Assembly (NCBI GenBank): GCA_002439735.1
Contig: DJPG01000057.1
Span: 1 to 14,115 of the forward strand
DNA length: 14,115 nt
Origin: Firmicutes bacterium UBA6418
GTDB taxonomy: Bacteria > Bacillota > Clostridia > Peptostreptococcales > Anaerovoracaceae
Reading direction: 5' to 3'
Below, piece by piece: positions 6,977-14,115 of the stretch; position 1 is the stretch's first letter, and every line of letters begins with the position of its first letter. The notes under the pieces were generated by a model, which saw only the letters and a list, made by a program, of their open reading frames with translations, did not search any database and was not told the origin of the DNA. The translations under genes and the position numbers were made by a program.

Positions 6977-6993
6977 AAATAAAGGATAAAAAA

Positions 6994-8013
6994 ATGGGTT
7001 TACTGCACGACTTATCAACGAAATACAAGACCCTTTCCATCGTGGGAATGGCGAAGAACGCAGGCAAAACGACAGCTCTGAACTATCTCATCGAAGAAGC
7101 CATCGATGAAGATGTGATGCTTGGTATCACATCCACCGGTCGAGACGGGGAATCGCAGGACCTGGTAACCGGGACAGAAAAACCGAGAGTATACCTGGAG
7201 GAAGGTATGCTGGCCGCTGTACCGGCGATGCTTTATGATCTGGCGGATGCCGGACTGGAAGTCATCCGCAAAACCAAATATTCCACAGCGATCGGAGAAC
7301 TGCTCCTGTGCAGAGTCAGAGAAGCCGGCTATGTTCAGATCGCAGGCCCGGTCATCAACGCGGAACAGAAGATGCTCTGCAGGGATATGCTTGAGCTTGG
7401 CTGTGAGCTGATCCTGATCGACGGAGCCATCGACCGCAAAACGATTGCGTCACCGGATACGTCCGACGCGATCATACTGTCTACCGGAGCCGTTCTTTCC
7501 AGAACCATGAGCAAAGTGGTGGAAGAAACGGCGCACATTGTAAATCTTTACCGAACACCCGAACTGGAAGAGGGCATCATCCGCGATGCCATCGAAGCCA
7601 ATAAATTTGACGACAAGATTATGCTCGTAAACGGCGAAGGCAAGATCAAAAAGCTCGACCTGGCGACAGGGCTCGGAGCTTCTAGAGAGATCCATGCCGC
7701 CATGGAAGAGGATACTGAATATATATATATTCCGGGGGCTTTCACCAACAGCGTGATTGCCGACATCAGCCCGAAAAATCTGAAGCGCGTCCGTTTTGTG
7801 CTGAAGGATCCGACGAAGATCTTTGTCAGTGCCATGGACTGGGGCATACACCGAAAAAAGGGATTCCGTGTCAGCGTACTCAAAAATATTGAAATCGCTG
7901 CGATCACGGTCAACCCTTGGGCTCCGGCGGGATATACCTTTGATAACCGCCTGCTTTTGGAGGCCATGCAAAAAGCGATCCCGGATATCCCGATTATCGA
8001 TGTAAGGATGTAG
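6994..8013 (+). CDS. kamB: KamB, P-loop accessory protein of lysine aminomutation
   Basis: A 339-residue cytosolic protein of the KamB type, found between kamA and kamD in lysine-fermentation clusters. A nucleotide-binding loop VGMAKNAGKTT (17-27) follows a short N-terminal strand. The spacing is Gly-x5-GKT, one residue longer than the classic Walker A, though the NAGKTT part resembles MobB/GTPase-type loops. LILIDGAIDRKT (about 139-150) may be the Walker B region. There are no membrane segments or signal peptide. AAAGGA lies 7 bases before the ATG, and kamC begins 2 bases after the stop, suggesting coupled translation. A role as an ATP-driven reactivation factor or chaperone for the B12- or PLP-dependent aminomutase is plausible from context but not shown by the sequence. 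Confidence 0.8.
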   Translation: MGLLHDLSTKYKTLSIVGMAKNAGKTTALNYLIEEAIDEDVMLGITSTGRDGESQDLVTGTEKPRVYLEEGMLAAVPAMLYDLADAGLEVIRKTKYSTAIGELLLCRVREAGYVQIAGPVINAEQKMLCRDMLELGCELILIDGAIDRKTIASPDTSDAIILSTGAVLSRTMSKVVEETAHIVNLYRTPELEEGIIRDAIEANKFDDKIMLVNGEGKIKKLDLATGLGASREIHAAMEEDTEYIYIPGAFTNSVIADISPKNLKRVRFVLKDPTKIFVSAMDWGIHRKKGFRVSVLKNIEIAAITVNPWAPAGYTFDNRLLLEAMQKAIPDIPIIDVRM

Positions 8014-8015
8014 TT

Positions 8016-9779
8016 ATGAGACAAGGAAAGAACAGAAGACTTGCAAACGTCAAAACCAGACGGGAGACCGGACTGGACTATGTCATGTTTCATCTTGGCC
8101 TGGGTACACCTTTTGGAAAAAAAGAACTGAAGGAGATCCAACCGTATTATCCGGGCGAAGAAGAAGAACTGCGGCAGGAATTTGACCGCATTGAAAAAAT
8201 GATCGCCTTTGTCAGACAGAACCCGGTGCTGACCGATAAGGTGCGGGAGGTCTTCATGGAAATGAAAGACCCGACGCTGACGGTGCAGAGAAGCGCCTCC
8301 ACGGTGCTTTCGACCGTAGAAATTTTTGAAGTCAAATCGCTGCTCCTGCAGATGCGACAGCTGCGCAAGCTGACCATGGAGCATGAGATCGGCGACTACA
8401 AGGGCTGCCACTGTGTCTCCGAATGCGCAGGCACGGGTGCCGAAAATACCGCGGCCTCCGGAAGCTCAGAGAAGACGGAAGCTGCAGAGCCGGGCGAAGA
8501 AACGGTTCTGACGGTTCCCGCGGAATATTTTCTTGAGGATACCGAAGATCTGCTGGATGAGCTGGATCCGACCGGAGACCGTCTGAATACTTTTTACATT
8601 TATAATGAATTCAGTCCGCTGCTCACGGAGCTGCGTACCAAAAAGCGAGAATTCGAGCTGCAGATCCGCAAGGAGCAGAAGCAGACCCGCGAAGAACTGC
8701 GAAAAAAATACGGCGTGCAGCTGACGCCGAAATTTGACATCGTACTCGCCAGATCCAATCCGGATTTTGAAAAGATTCAGGCCTTGCAGGAGCTGGAGGT
8801 CGTAGATCAGGACTATATGAGCGTAACGCTACAGCTCCGGCCGACCGAAAAGATTTACGATATTGTCAATCAGGTGGAAGCCATTAACGCGCAGATCGAC
8901 ACCGAGGAGGAACGGATTCGCGAGGTGCTTTCCTCCAAGATCGCCGAAAAGGAGAAGACGCTCCTGCGCAACTGCGCGAAGATCGGTGAACTGGATTTCG
9001 CGCTTGCCCGAGCATCCTATGCGATGACACACGCGCTGACAAAGCCGGAGATCACCGACGAACATGTCATCGAATTTGAAGACGGAAGAAACATACAGGT
9101 TGAAGATATCTTAAGGGAAAAAGGCAAGCCTTACTGCCCGATCTCACTTTCTCTGAAAGACGGCGTGACGCTGATCACCGGCGCCAACATGGGTGGAAAG
9201 ACCATCTCCCTGAAGCTTGCGGGACAAGTTCCGATGCTGGCACAGTACGGCTTCTTTGTACCTGCCCAAAAGGCGCGGATTGGCCTTTCCAATTATATGC
9301 AGATCCTGATCGGGGATTCCCAGTCCGTGGAGCGCGGCTTGTCCAGCTTCGGCTCCGAAATGGAGGAACTCAAAGAGATCCTCGACAAAGGGCAGGATCG
9401 CAGTCTCATTCTGATCGATGAGATCGCGTCCGGCACCAACCCGACCGAGGGTACCGCCTTGACCAAAAGTCTGGTGGATTATCTGATCGAAAAACCGTAT
9501 ATTTCCTTGATCACGACGCATTTTGAGTCTGTGACCGAACGAGAGGGCATTGTGAACGTGCAGGTGCGGGGACTTGCCGACTGCAATTTTACGCTACTCA
9601 ACCGAGAGATCCAGCATGCGAACCGCCGTGACAGGATCAATATAATCGCCAAGTATATGGACTATCGTCTGTATCGAGTGGAAAATGAAAAACAAGTTCC
9701 AAGGGAGGCTCTCAGTATAGCTGCGATGTTGGGAATCGACAAAGCAATTATCGACGGGGCGAAAAAATATATGAAATAA
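8016..9779 (+). CDS. kamC: KamC, MutS-like ATPase accessory protein
   Basis: A 587-residue protein with a C-terminal MutS-type ABC ATPase: Walker A TGANMGGKT (388-396), signature-like SSFGSEMEELKEI (443-455), Walker B LILIDEIASGTNPTEG (464-479), H-loop TTHFE (500-504). Residues 200-320 contain charged helices that look like a coiled-coil clamp or lever. There is no MutS mismatch-recognition domain and no C-terminal Smr nuclease, so a DNA repair role is unlikely. It is translationally coupled to kamB (TAG-TT-ATG) and ends 11 bases before kamD, whose ribosome binding site overlaps the kamC stop. Together with KamB it may act on the 5,6-aminomutase (inference). An unusual Cys-containing acidic linker lies at 130-165. 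Confidence 0.85.
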   Translation: MRQGKNRRLANVKTRRETGLDYVMFHLGLGTPFGKKELKEIQPYYPGEEEELRQEFDRIEKMIAFVRQNPVLTDKVREVFMEMKDPTLTVQRSASTVLSTVEIFEVKSLLLQMRQLRKLTMEHEIGDYKGCHCVSECAGTGAENTAASGSSEKTEAAEPGEETVLTVPAEYFLEDTEDLLDELDPTGDRLNTFYIYNEFSPLLTELRTKKREFELQIRKEQKQTREELRKKYGVQLTPKFDIVLARSNPDFEKIQALQELEVVDQDYMSVTLQLRPTEKIYDIVNQVEAINAQIDTEEERIREVLSSKIAEKEKTLLRNCAKIGELDFALARASYAMTHALTKPEITDEHVIEFEDGRNIQVEDILREKGKPYCPISLSLKDGVTLITGANMGGKTISLKLAGQVPMLAQYGFFVPAQKARIGLSNYMQILIGDSQSVERGLSSFGSEMEELKEILDKGQDRSLILIDEIASGTNPTEGTALTKSLVDYLIEKPYISLITTHFESVTEREGIVNVQVRGLADCNFTLLNREIQHANRRDRINIIAKYMDYRLYRVENEKQVPREALSIAAMLGIDKAIIDGAKKYMK

Positions 9780-9790
9780 GGAGAATAAGG

Positions 9791-11344
9791 ATGAAAAGCA
9801 AACTGAACATTGACTCAAAAGTTGTTGACAGCGCTCGTCAGCATGCCGCGAATATCGCGCATGACATGCAAGAATTTATCGATCGCCACACAACGGTATC
9901 GACAGAGCGTACCATTGTAAGACTTTTGGGGATCGACGGTGTCGATGAACTCGAGACTCCGCTTCCAAACGTGGTCGTAGATCACATTAAGGACGCAGGC
10001 GCACTGCCGACCGGCGCAGCTTATTGGATCGGCAATGCCATCGTTCAGACCGGCAAGGAGCCGCAGGAGATCGCAGAAGAAGTGGCAGCAGGCAAACTTG
10101 AACTGACGAAGCTTTCGACCTGTACGCAGGCAGAAGCAGCAGAGGCGATCAAGCCGGCGATCAAAAAGACTTTTGAAAGAATCGATATGCAGAAGGCAAA
10201 ACGTCAGGAATACCTTGACAGAATCGGTGAAGGTCCGGAGCCATACATCTACGTTATCGTAGCGACCGGTAACATTTATGAAGACGTCATTCAGGCACAG
10301 GCGGCTGCAAGACAGGGCGCTGACATCATCGCCGTAATCAGAACGACCGCGCAGTCCCTGCTCGACTACGTACCTTACGGTCCGACGACCGAAGGCTTCG
10401 GCGGTACCTACGCAACACAGGAAAATTTCCGCATCATGAGAAAAGCGCTTGACGAAGTGGGCGAAGAAGTCGGCAGATACATCCGCCTATGCAACTATTC
10501 CTCCGGCATGTGCATGCCTGAGATCGCAGCGATGGGCGCGCTCGAAAGACTCGACGTTATGCTGAATGACGCGATCTACGGTATTCTGTTCCGCGATATC
10601 AATATGCAGAGAACGCTGGTTGACCAGTTCATGTCCCGTGTGATCATCGGTTACTGCGGCATCATCTTCAACTCCGGCGAAGACAACTACCTGACGACCG
10701 ATGACGCGATTGAAGCAGCGCACACCGTAACGGCTTCCCAGTTCATCAACGAACAGTTCGCGGTACTGGCTAACATTCCGGAAAACCAGATGGGTCTTGG
10801 TCATGCGTTCGAAATGGATCCGATGACAGAAGACGGATTCCTGCTGGAATTATCCCAGGCGCAGATGGCAAGAGAGATTTTCCCGAACGCAAGATTAAAA
10901 TATATGCCGCCGACAAAGTTCATGACCGGCAACATTTTTAGAGGACATCTGCAGGATGCGCTGTTCAACCTGGTAACCGTATGGACACACCAATCCCTGC
11001 TGCTGACCGGTATGCTGACAGAAGCGATCCACACACCGCTGATGCAGGACAGATACCTCGCGATCGAAAATGCGAAGTACATCTTCAATAACTGCAGACA
11101 CATCGGCGATGAAGTAGAGTTCAAGAAGGATGGTATCATCCAGAAGAGAGCACAGGAAGTTCTGGGTAAGGCTGACGATCTGCTTGCGCAGGTTGAAAAG
11201 GAAGGTCTCTTCTCCACCATCGAAAAAGGTATTTTCGGCGGCGTAAAGCGTCCGTTTGACGGTGGTCACGGTCTGGAAGGCGTTTGCACCAAGGGTGAAA
11301 ACTACTTCAATCCGTTTATCGAATTGTTTATGGATCATGAATAG
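9791..11344 (+). CDS. kamD: Lysine 5,6-aminomutase, alpha subunit
   Basis: The 517-residue large TIM-barrel subunit of the adenosylcobalamin- and PLP-dependent D-lysine/L-beta-lysine 5,6-aminomutase (EC 5.4.3.3). It converts beta-lysine to 3,5-diaminohexanoate with KamE. Strong family blocks are LLDYVPYGPTTEGFGGTYAT (190-209), RLCNYSSGMCMPEIAAMGA (232-250), and the barrel region around IIFNSGEDNYLTTDDAIEAA (291-310). Length matches the family. AAGGAG at 9778-9783 overlaps the kamC stop and sits 7 bases before the ATG. KamE follows 14 bases downstream, consistent with equal subunit production. The barrel binds the upper face of B12 and the substrate-PLP adduct, while KamE supplies the PLP lysine. 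Confidence 0.96.
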   Translation: MKSKLNIDSKVVDSARQHAANIAHDMQEFIDRHTTVSTERTIVRLLGIDGVDELETPLPNVVVDHIKDAGALPTGAAYWIGNAIVQTGKEPQEIAEEVAAGKLELTKLSTCTQAEAAEAIKPAIKKTFERIDMQKAKRQEYLDRIGEGPEPYIYVIVATGNIYEDVIQAQAAARQGADIIAVIRTTAQSLLDYVPYGPTTEGFGGTYATQENFRIMRKALDEVGEEVGRYIRLCNYSSGMCMPEIAAMGALERLDVMLNDAIYGILFRDINMQRTLVDQFMSRVIIGYCGIIFNSGEDNYLTTDDAIEAAHTVTASQFINEQFAVLANIPENQMGLGHAFEMDPMTEDGFLLELSQAQMAREIFPNARLKYMPPTKFMTGNIFRGHLQDALFNLVTVWTHQSLLLTGMLTEAIHTPLMQDRYLAIENAKYIFNNCRHIGDEVEFKKDGIIQKRAQEVLGKADDLLAQVEKEGLFSTIEKGIFGGVKRPFDGGHGLEGVCTKGENYFNPFIELFMDHE

Positions 11345-11358
11345 GGAGGTGCGCAGCA

Positions 11359-12159
11359 ATGGCAGAAACTAAAGCAACAACAGCAACGACTCAGGTCGAC
11401 TTAACATGCGTGAAGCCTTACGGCGACGCATTAAATGACGGTAAAGTGCAGTTATCCTTTACACTTCCGGTTCCTTACGGCGAAGAAGCAGAGGAATGCG
11501 CAAAGCAGTACGTGAGGAAGCTCGGTCTGGAAGAACCGAACGTTTGCTACTACTGCGAACTGACAAAGGGATATACATTCTTTAATGTATACGCCAGTGC
11601 GCAGGCAACGATCGATTACACTGCGATCAAGGTTCCGAAGGTAGAAGGTACCGTTATGGATCGTGTGGAATGCGGCGAATGGATCGGCGAACACATTGGC
11701 AGAGATATCGTGGTTGTCGGTGCTTCCATCGAATCCGACGCGCATACCGTAGGTATCGACGCGATCATTCAGATGAAGGGCTTCCACGGTCACTTCGGTC
11801 TGGAAAGATTCAAACATGTGGTTGCTTACAATATGGGTTCCCAGGTTCCTTGCGAAGCGCTGATCGCGAAGGCGAAGGAAGTCAACGCAGACGCGATTCT
11901 GGTATCCCAGACGGTAACACAGAAGGATATCCACATCAAGCAGTTGACCAAGATGGAAGAGCTTGTCGAAGCAGAAGGTCTTCGTGACAAGATCATTCTG
12001 ACCTGCGGCGGTCCGAGAATTTCGCACGAGCTTGCGCAGGAATTAGGTTATGATGCAGGCTTCGGCCCAGGAAAATATGCGGAACACGTAATGTCCTACA
12101 TCATGCAGGAAGTAGAAAAACGCGGATGGCAGAATAAGCCAAAGATCGCGGATCGATAG
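11359..12159 (+). CDS. kamE: Lysine 5,6-aminomutase, beta subunit (B12-binding)
   Basis: The 266-residue small subunit carrying the base-off/His-on cobalamin domain. The DxHxxG motif is D127-A-H129-T-V-G132, with H129 the expected lower cobalt ligand. K140 in IIQMKGFHGH corresponds to the lysine that holds PLP as an internal aldimine in the studied enzyme (K144 in Clostridium sticklandii numbering, from memory). A Rossmann-type B12 fold with LVSQTVTQKD and LTCGGPR follows. The N-terminal 80 residues form the usual dimerisation region. GGGAGG at 11344-11349 overlaps the kamD stop and lies 9 bases before the ATG. It is the last gene before a 149-base gap that holds a strong hairpin. Confidence 0.96.
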   Translation: MAETKATTATTQVDLTCVKPYGDALNDGKVQLSFTLPVPYGEEAEECAKQYVRKLGLEEPNVCYYCELTKGYTFFNVYASAQATIDYTAIKVPKVEGTVMDRVECGEWIGEHIGRDIVVVGASIESDAHTVGIDAIIQMKGFHGHFGLERFKHVVAYNMGSQVPCEALIAKAKEVNADAILVSQTVTQKDIHIKQLTKMEELVEAEGLRDKIILTCGGPRISHELAQELGYDAGFGPGKYAEHVMSYIMQEVEKRGWQNKPKIADR

Positions 12160-12175
12160 AGCACGAGCAGATTCT

Positions 12176-12212
12176 GAATCCTTTGTCCAGCGGTTCGCAG
12201 GGCAAAGGATTC
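12176..12212 (+). other. Strong hairpin between kamE and atoD
   Basis: GAATCCTTTG (12176-12185) pairs with CAAAGGATTC (12203-12212); the stem continues with T-G, C-G and C-G pairs, then an A-A mismatch and GCG/CGC, making one long stem with a GTT loop. No T run follows, so it is a weak candidate for a factor-independent terminator. It may mark the kam mRNA 3' end or partial termination before atoD. Confidence 0.65.
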
Positions 12213-12237
12213 GATGCATGTCAAAACTGTATACATC

Positions 12238-12266
12238 TTGACAGAAGCCGGTAAAAGCGGTAAAGT
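12238..12266 (+). promoter_or_regulatory. Possible sigma-70 promoter of atoDA
   Basis: A perfect -35 TTGACA (12238-12243) is followed after 17 bases by a modest -10, TAAAGT (12261-12266, 4 of 6 bases). A better TATAAA at 12266 is too far for normal spacing. It lies just after the 12176-12212 hairpin and about 40 bases before the atoD start, so a separate promoter for the CoA-transferase genes is plausible. Confidence 0.35.
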
Positions 12267-12308
12267 ATAAAGTGATGTATATGTAATACTTAACAGGAAG
12301 GTGAAAAC

Positions 12309-13034
12309 ATGATTAACAAAATTAAAACTGCTCAAGAAGCGGTAGCCGGCGTACAAGACGGCATGACCATCATGGTCGGCGGATTCCTCGCAACCGGATC
12401 CCCGGAAATCTTAATGGACGCACTCGTTGAAAAGGGCGTTAAGCACCTTACCGTAATCGGCAACGACGGCGGTTTGGACGCAGGACAGCCTGCAGGCGAA
12501 TTCGCAGGCAAAACAGCAAGAGGTATCGGAAAGCTGTTGGAACACCACATGGTAGACCACATCATCGCTTCCCATCTCGGCGTTAACCCGAAGTTAAACG
12601 AACAGTTTGCAGAAGGCACACTGAAATACACCCTGGTTCCGCAAGGAACTTTAGCTGAAAAGATCAGAGCAGCAGCTTACGGTCTTGGCGGCGTACTGAC
12701 TCCGACCGGTGTCGGCACACCGATGGAAACGGAACTGGACGAGCTCGGAAGAGAAAAGAAAGTTGTTGAAATCAACGGCAAGAAGTACTTATTCGAGTTA
12801 CCGTTATTCGCGGACTATTCGTTCATCAGACCATCCGTTGCGGACAAATTCGGTAACTACTATTGCGCGAAAGCAACCAAGAACTTTAACTACGTCATGG
12901 CAGGCGCTTCCAAGCATACCGTCATTGCTCCTGAAAAGCTGGTTGAAATCGGTGAGATCGATCCGGATTACTTCGCAGTTGCCGGCGTACTGGTAGAAAC
13001 AATCGTGGAAGGAGAAAAGAAATGGCAGATTTAA
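12309..13034 (+). CDS. atoD: Butyrate/acetate-acetoacetate CoA-transferase, subunit A
   Basis: A 241-residue alpha subunit of a family I CoA-transferase (AtoD/CtfA type). The CoA-binding VGGF (23-26) followed by LATGSPEILMDAL, the TVIGNDGG stretch, LVPQGTLAEKIRAAAYGLGG and the FLELP-like FELPLFADYSFIRP block are diagnostic. In lysine fermentation it exchanges CoA between butyryl-CoA (or acetyl-CoA) and acetoacetate, producing the butyrate or acetate end product. AGGAAGG precedes the ATG by 7 bases. Its end overlaps the start of atoA by 13 bases, which indicates translational coupling. At 241 residues it is somewhat longer than typical subunits. Exact acceptor specificity cannot be read from the sequence. 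Confidence 0.92.
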   Translation: MINKIKTAQEAVAGVQDGMTIMVGGFLATGSPEILMDALVEKGVKHLTVIGNDGGLDAGQPAGEFAGKTARGIGKLLEHHMVDHIIASHLGVNPKLNEQFAEGTLKYTLVPQGTLAEKIRAAAYGLGGVLTPTGVGTPMETELDELGREKKVVEINGKKYLFELPLFADYSFIRPSVADKFGNYYCAKATKNFNYVMAGASKHTVIAPEKLVEIGEIDPDYFAVAGVLVETIVEGEKKWQI

Positions 13035-13678
13035 AAGTAAGAATCGCGAAAAGATGCGCGAAAGAATTTAAAGACGGCGAATTCGCCAACTTAGGTATCG
13101 GTCTTCCGACCATGGTTGCGGACTATATTCCGGAAGACGTTACCGTTACCTTCCATTCCGAAAACGGATTCGCAGGTATCGATGCCGTTGCAGATGCTTC
13201 CAACCTCGATGTTGATATCATCAACTCCGGTGGAACCTATGTAACCGCTGTTCCGAGAGTCAAATACTTTGACACGGCAGAATCCTTTGGCCTTGTAAGA
13301 GGCGGACATGTAGCAGCAACCGTACTCGGCGCGATGGAAGTCGCGGAAAACGGTGACCTTGCAAACTGGATCGTACCTGGCAAGAAGGTTGCAGGTATGG
13401 GCGGCGCAATGGACCTTTGCGCAGGATGCCCGGAAGTTATCATCACGATGCTCCACACCCAGAAGGGAAAACATAAGATCCTGAAAAAATGCACGCTTCC
13501 GCTGACCGCAGAAAGATGCGTAACCAAGATCATCACCGAAATGGCAGTTATGGACGTCAGAGAAGACGGTATCTGGGTAACCGAACTTCACCCGGACTAC
13601 ACTTGGGAAGAATTACAGGCTGCAACCGGCTGTGAACTTCACAAGGATCCGAATATGAAGGCTATGGAAGAAGAGTAA
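13022..13678 (+). CDS. atoA: Butyrate/acetate-acetoacetate CoA-transferase, subunit B
   Basis: The 218-residue beta subunit. The SENG motif (46-49) supplies the catalytic glutamate E47 that forms the glutamyl-CoA thioester. NLGIGLPTMVADYIP (23-37), SGGTYVTAVPR, GGHVAATVLGAMEV and ANWIVPGKKVAGMGGAMDL are family blocks. The start lies within the end of atoD, with GGAG 7 bases upstream. It is the last gene of the island on this strand; a palindromic element and a terminator follow. Codon use resembles kamA and the second kdd. The pair is usually annotated as acetoacetate:butyrate/acetate CoA-transferase in lysine fermenters. Confidence 0.93.
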   Translation: MADLKVRIAKRCAKEFKDGEFANLGIGLPTMVADYIPEDVTVTFHSENGFAGIDAVADASNLDVDIINSGGTYVTAVPRVKYFDTAESFGLVRGGHVAATVLGAMEVAENGDLANWIVPGKKVAGMGGAMDLCAGCPEVIITMLHTQKGKHKILKKCTLPLTAERCVTKIITEMAVMDVREDGIWVTELHPDYTWEELQAATGCELHKDPNMKAMEEE

Positions 13679-13687
13679 ATGCTTGTT

Positions 13688-13790
13688 AAAATCGCCTGTG
13701 GCGTTGTTGGCCGCAGCGTTCTTCGGTGCTCGCATACTACAGTGTATGCTCCGCGCCTCGACGCTTTGCCGCCTAGCCACAAACGATTTT
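13688..13790. repeat. Roughly 103-bp imperfect palindrome after atoA
   Basis: The outer arms 13688-13702 and 13776-13790 pair at 13 of 15 positions; the apex has GCATAC (13732-13737) and GTATGC (13744-13749) around a 6-base loop, on nearly the same axis. The middle arms (for example AGCGT at 13715-13719 against ACGCT at 13761-13765) pair imperfectly. It starts ten bases after the atoA stop and has no credible coding content. It may be a small dispersed non-coding palindromic repeat (REP/MITE-like) or a structured 3' leader-type RNA. Confidence 0.65.
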
Positions 13791-13856
13791 TCCTACGCAT
13801 TGATGCGCGGTGAACGAAGAATCCTGCGTCTCTGTTCCGAGAATGATAAAAACACG

Positions 13857-13883
13857 AAGGCGGCTCGACAGAGCCGTCTTTTT
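13857..13883 (+). terminator. Intrinsic terminator of atoDA
   Basis: GGCGGCTC (13859-13866) pairs with GAGCCGTC (13871-13878, one G-U pair) around the tetraloop GACA, extended by two A-T pairs and followed by TTTTT. It is a classic factor-independent terminator ending the plus-strand island. Confidence 0.88.
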
Positions 13884-13904
13884 ACGGTATAACGGGCATG
13901 CCAT

Positions 13905-13941
13905 AAAAACAGCAGGAGCGGCTGCTCGCCGACTCCTGCTG
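13905..13941 (-). terminator. Intrinsic terminator of the minus-strand gene
   Basis: CAGCAGGAG (13910-13918) pairs with CTCCTGCTG (13933-13941), with an inner CGGC/GCCG stem and a 5-base loop; read on the minus strand it is followed by TTTTT (13909-13905). It lies 16 bases beyond the stop of the convergent minus-strand gene. Confidence 0.85.
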
Positions 13942-13957
13942 CATGGTAAGGCAATGT

Positions 13958-14115
13958 TTATAATTTTTCAATTTCTTTGGCAGAAAGCCCGGTGATCTTT
14001 TTAATGACCTCTTTTGTAATGCCTTCCTGCAGCATGCTTTTCGCAATTTCGCGCTGTTTCTGCGCGGCGCCAATGGCTTCTCCTTCCTTGCGGCCTTTTT
14101 CCAGTCCGACAGCTT
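13958..14115 (-). CDS. C-terminus of a PD-(D/E)XK (Rpn-type) transposase-family protein
   Basis: The last 51 residues of a gene entering from the right edge, read on the minus strand (codons begin at 14113). The peptide contains EKGRKEGEAIGAAQKQREIAK, shown here only as the key pattern G-R-K-E-G-E followed by a helix, then MLQEGITKEVIKKITGLSAKEIEKL in the family style. This charged repeat tail plus a short helix-turn-helix-like end is typical of the Rpn/PD-(D/E)XK nuclease family annotated as transposases in Bacillota. The nuclease core lies outside the window, so activity cannot be judged. Confidence 0.75.
   Translation of the reverse strand, partial: AVGLEKGRKEGEAIGAAQKQREIAKSMLQEGITKEVIKKITGLSAKEIEKL

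Noticed and set aside
8016..9779. KamC as a DNA mismatch repair or MutS2 protein
   Set aside because: Only the ATPase part is MutS-like. Mismatch-recognition and Smr domains are absent, and the gene is embedded in the lysine operon.
12176..12212. Intrinsic terminator between kamE and atoD
   Set aside because: The stem is strong but lacks a T run, so it is listed as a hairpin of unknown role instead.
13683..13892. A 69-codon open frame after atoA
   Set aside because: It runs through the palindrome and the terminator stem and has no ribosome binding site or recognisable domain.
1..14115. CRISPR arrays, tRNA or rRNA genes
   Set aside because: No regularly spaced direct repeats and no tRNA-like cloverleaf or rRNA sequence was recognised by eye.

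Overview
The window carries an almost complete lysine (to butyrate/acetate) fermentation island of an anaerobic bacterium, most likely a Bacillota/Clostridia member. This rests on gene content (lysine 2,3-aminomutase, B12-dependent lysine 5,6-aminomutase, 3,5-diaminohexanoate dehydrogenase, 3-aminobutyryl-CoA ammonia-lyase, CoA-transferase), strong AGGAG-type ribosome binding sites, U-tailed terminators and a feoB tail of Gram-positive type. The species cannot be fixed from the sequence alone.

Layout. 3-413 (+) is the 3' end of feoB, closed by a hairpin terminator. 553-942 (-) is kal, divergent from 1105-3189 (+), a sigma-54 enhancer-binding activator (called KamR here). Its N-terminal half is a degenerate copy of the pathway dehydrogenase Kdd. 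Then come two intact tandem kdd genes (3351-4388 and 4530-5591), kamA (5663-6922), kamB (6994-8013), kamC (8016-9779), kamD (9791-11344) and kamE (11359-12159). After a hairpin-containing gap come the CoA-transferase genes atoD/atoA (12309-13034, 13022-13678). The end of the window holds a roughly 103-bp imperfect palindrome, two convergent terminators and the C-terminus of a minus-strand PD-(D/E)XK (Rpn-type) transposase-family protein.

How the genes work together (established pathway). KamA makes L-beta-lysine from L-lysine. KamDE makes 3,5-diaminohexanoate and Kdd oxidises it to 5-amino-3-oxohexanoate. Kce, which is NOT in this window, cleaves that with acetyl-CoA to acetoacetate and 3-aminobutyryl-CoA. 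Kal removes ammonia to give crotonyl-CoA, and AtoDA handles the acetoacetate/butyrate CoA exchange. KamB and KamC are ATPase-like accessory proteins, probably serving the aminomutases.

Regulation visible in the DNA. Perfect TGGCAC-N5-TTGCW sigma-54 promoters lie upstream of both kal (minus strand) and the first kdd (plus strand). Each is preceded by the same 11-bp motif CAAATCGGTTC, with spacings that differ by 11 bp (about one helical turn); this is the best candidate KamR enhancer. A sigma-70-like promoter for kamR overlaps the kal sigma-54 promoter on the opposite strand. The second kdd has a separate sigma-70-like promoter and much stronger codon bias. The most interesting idea is that KamR senses a pathway intermediate through a catalytically dead Kdd domain derived from the enzyme it regulates.
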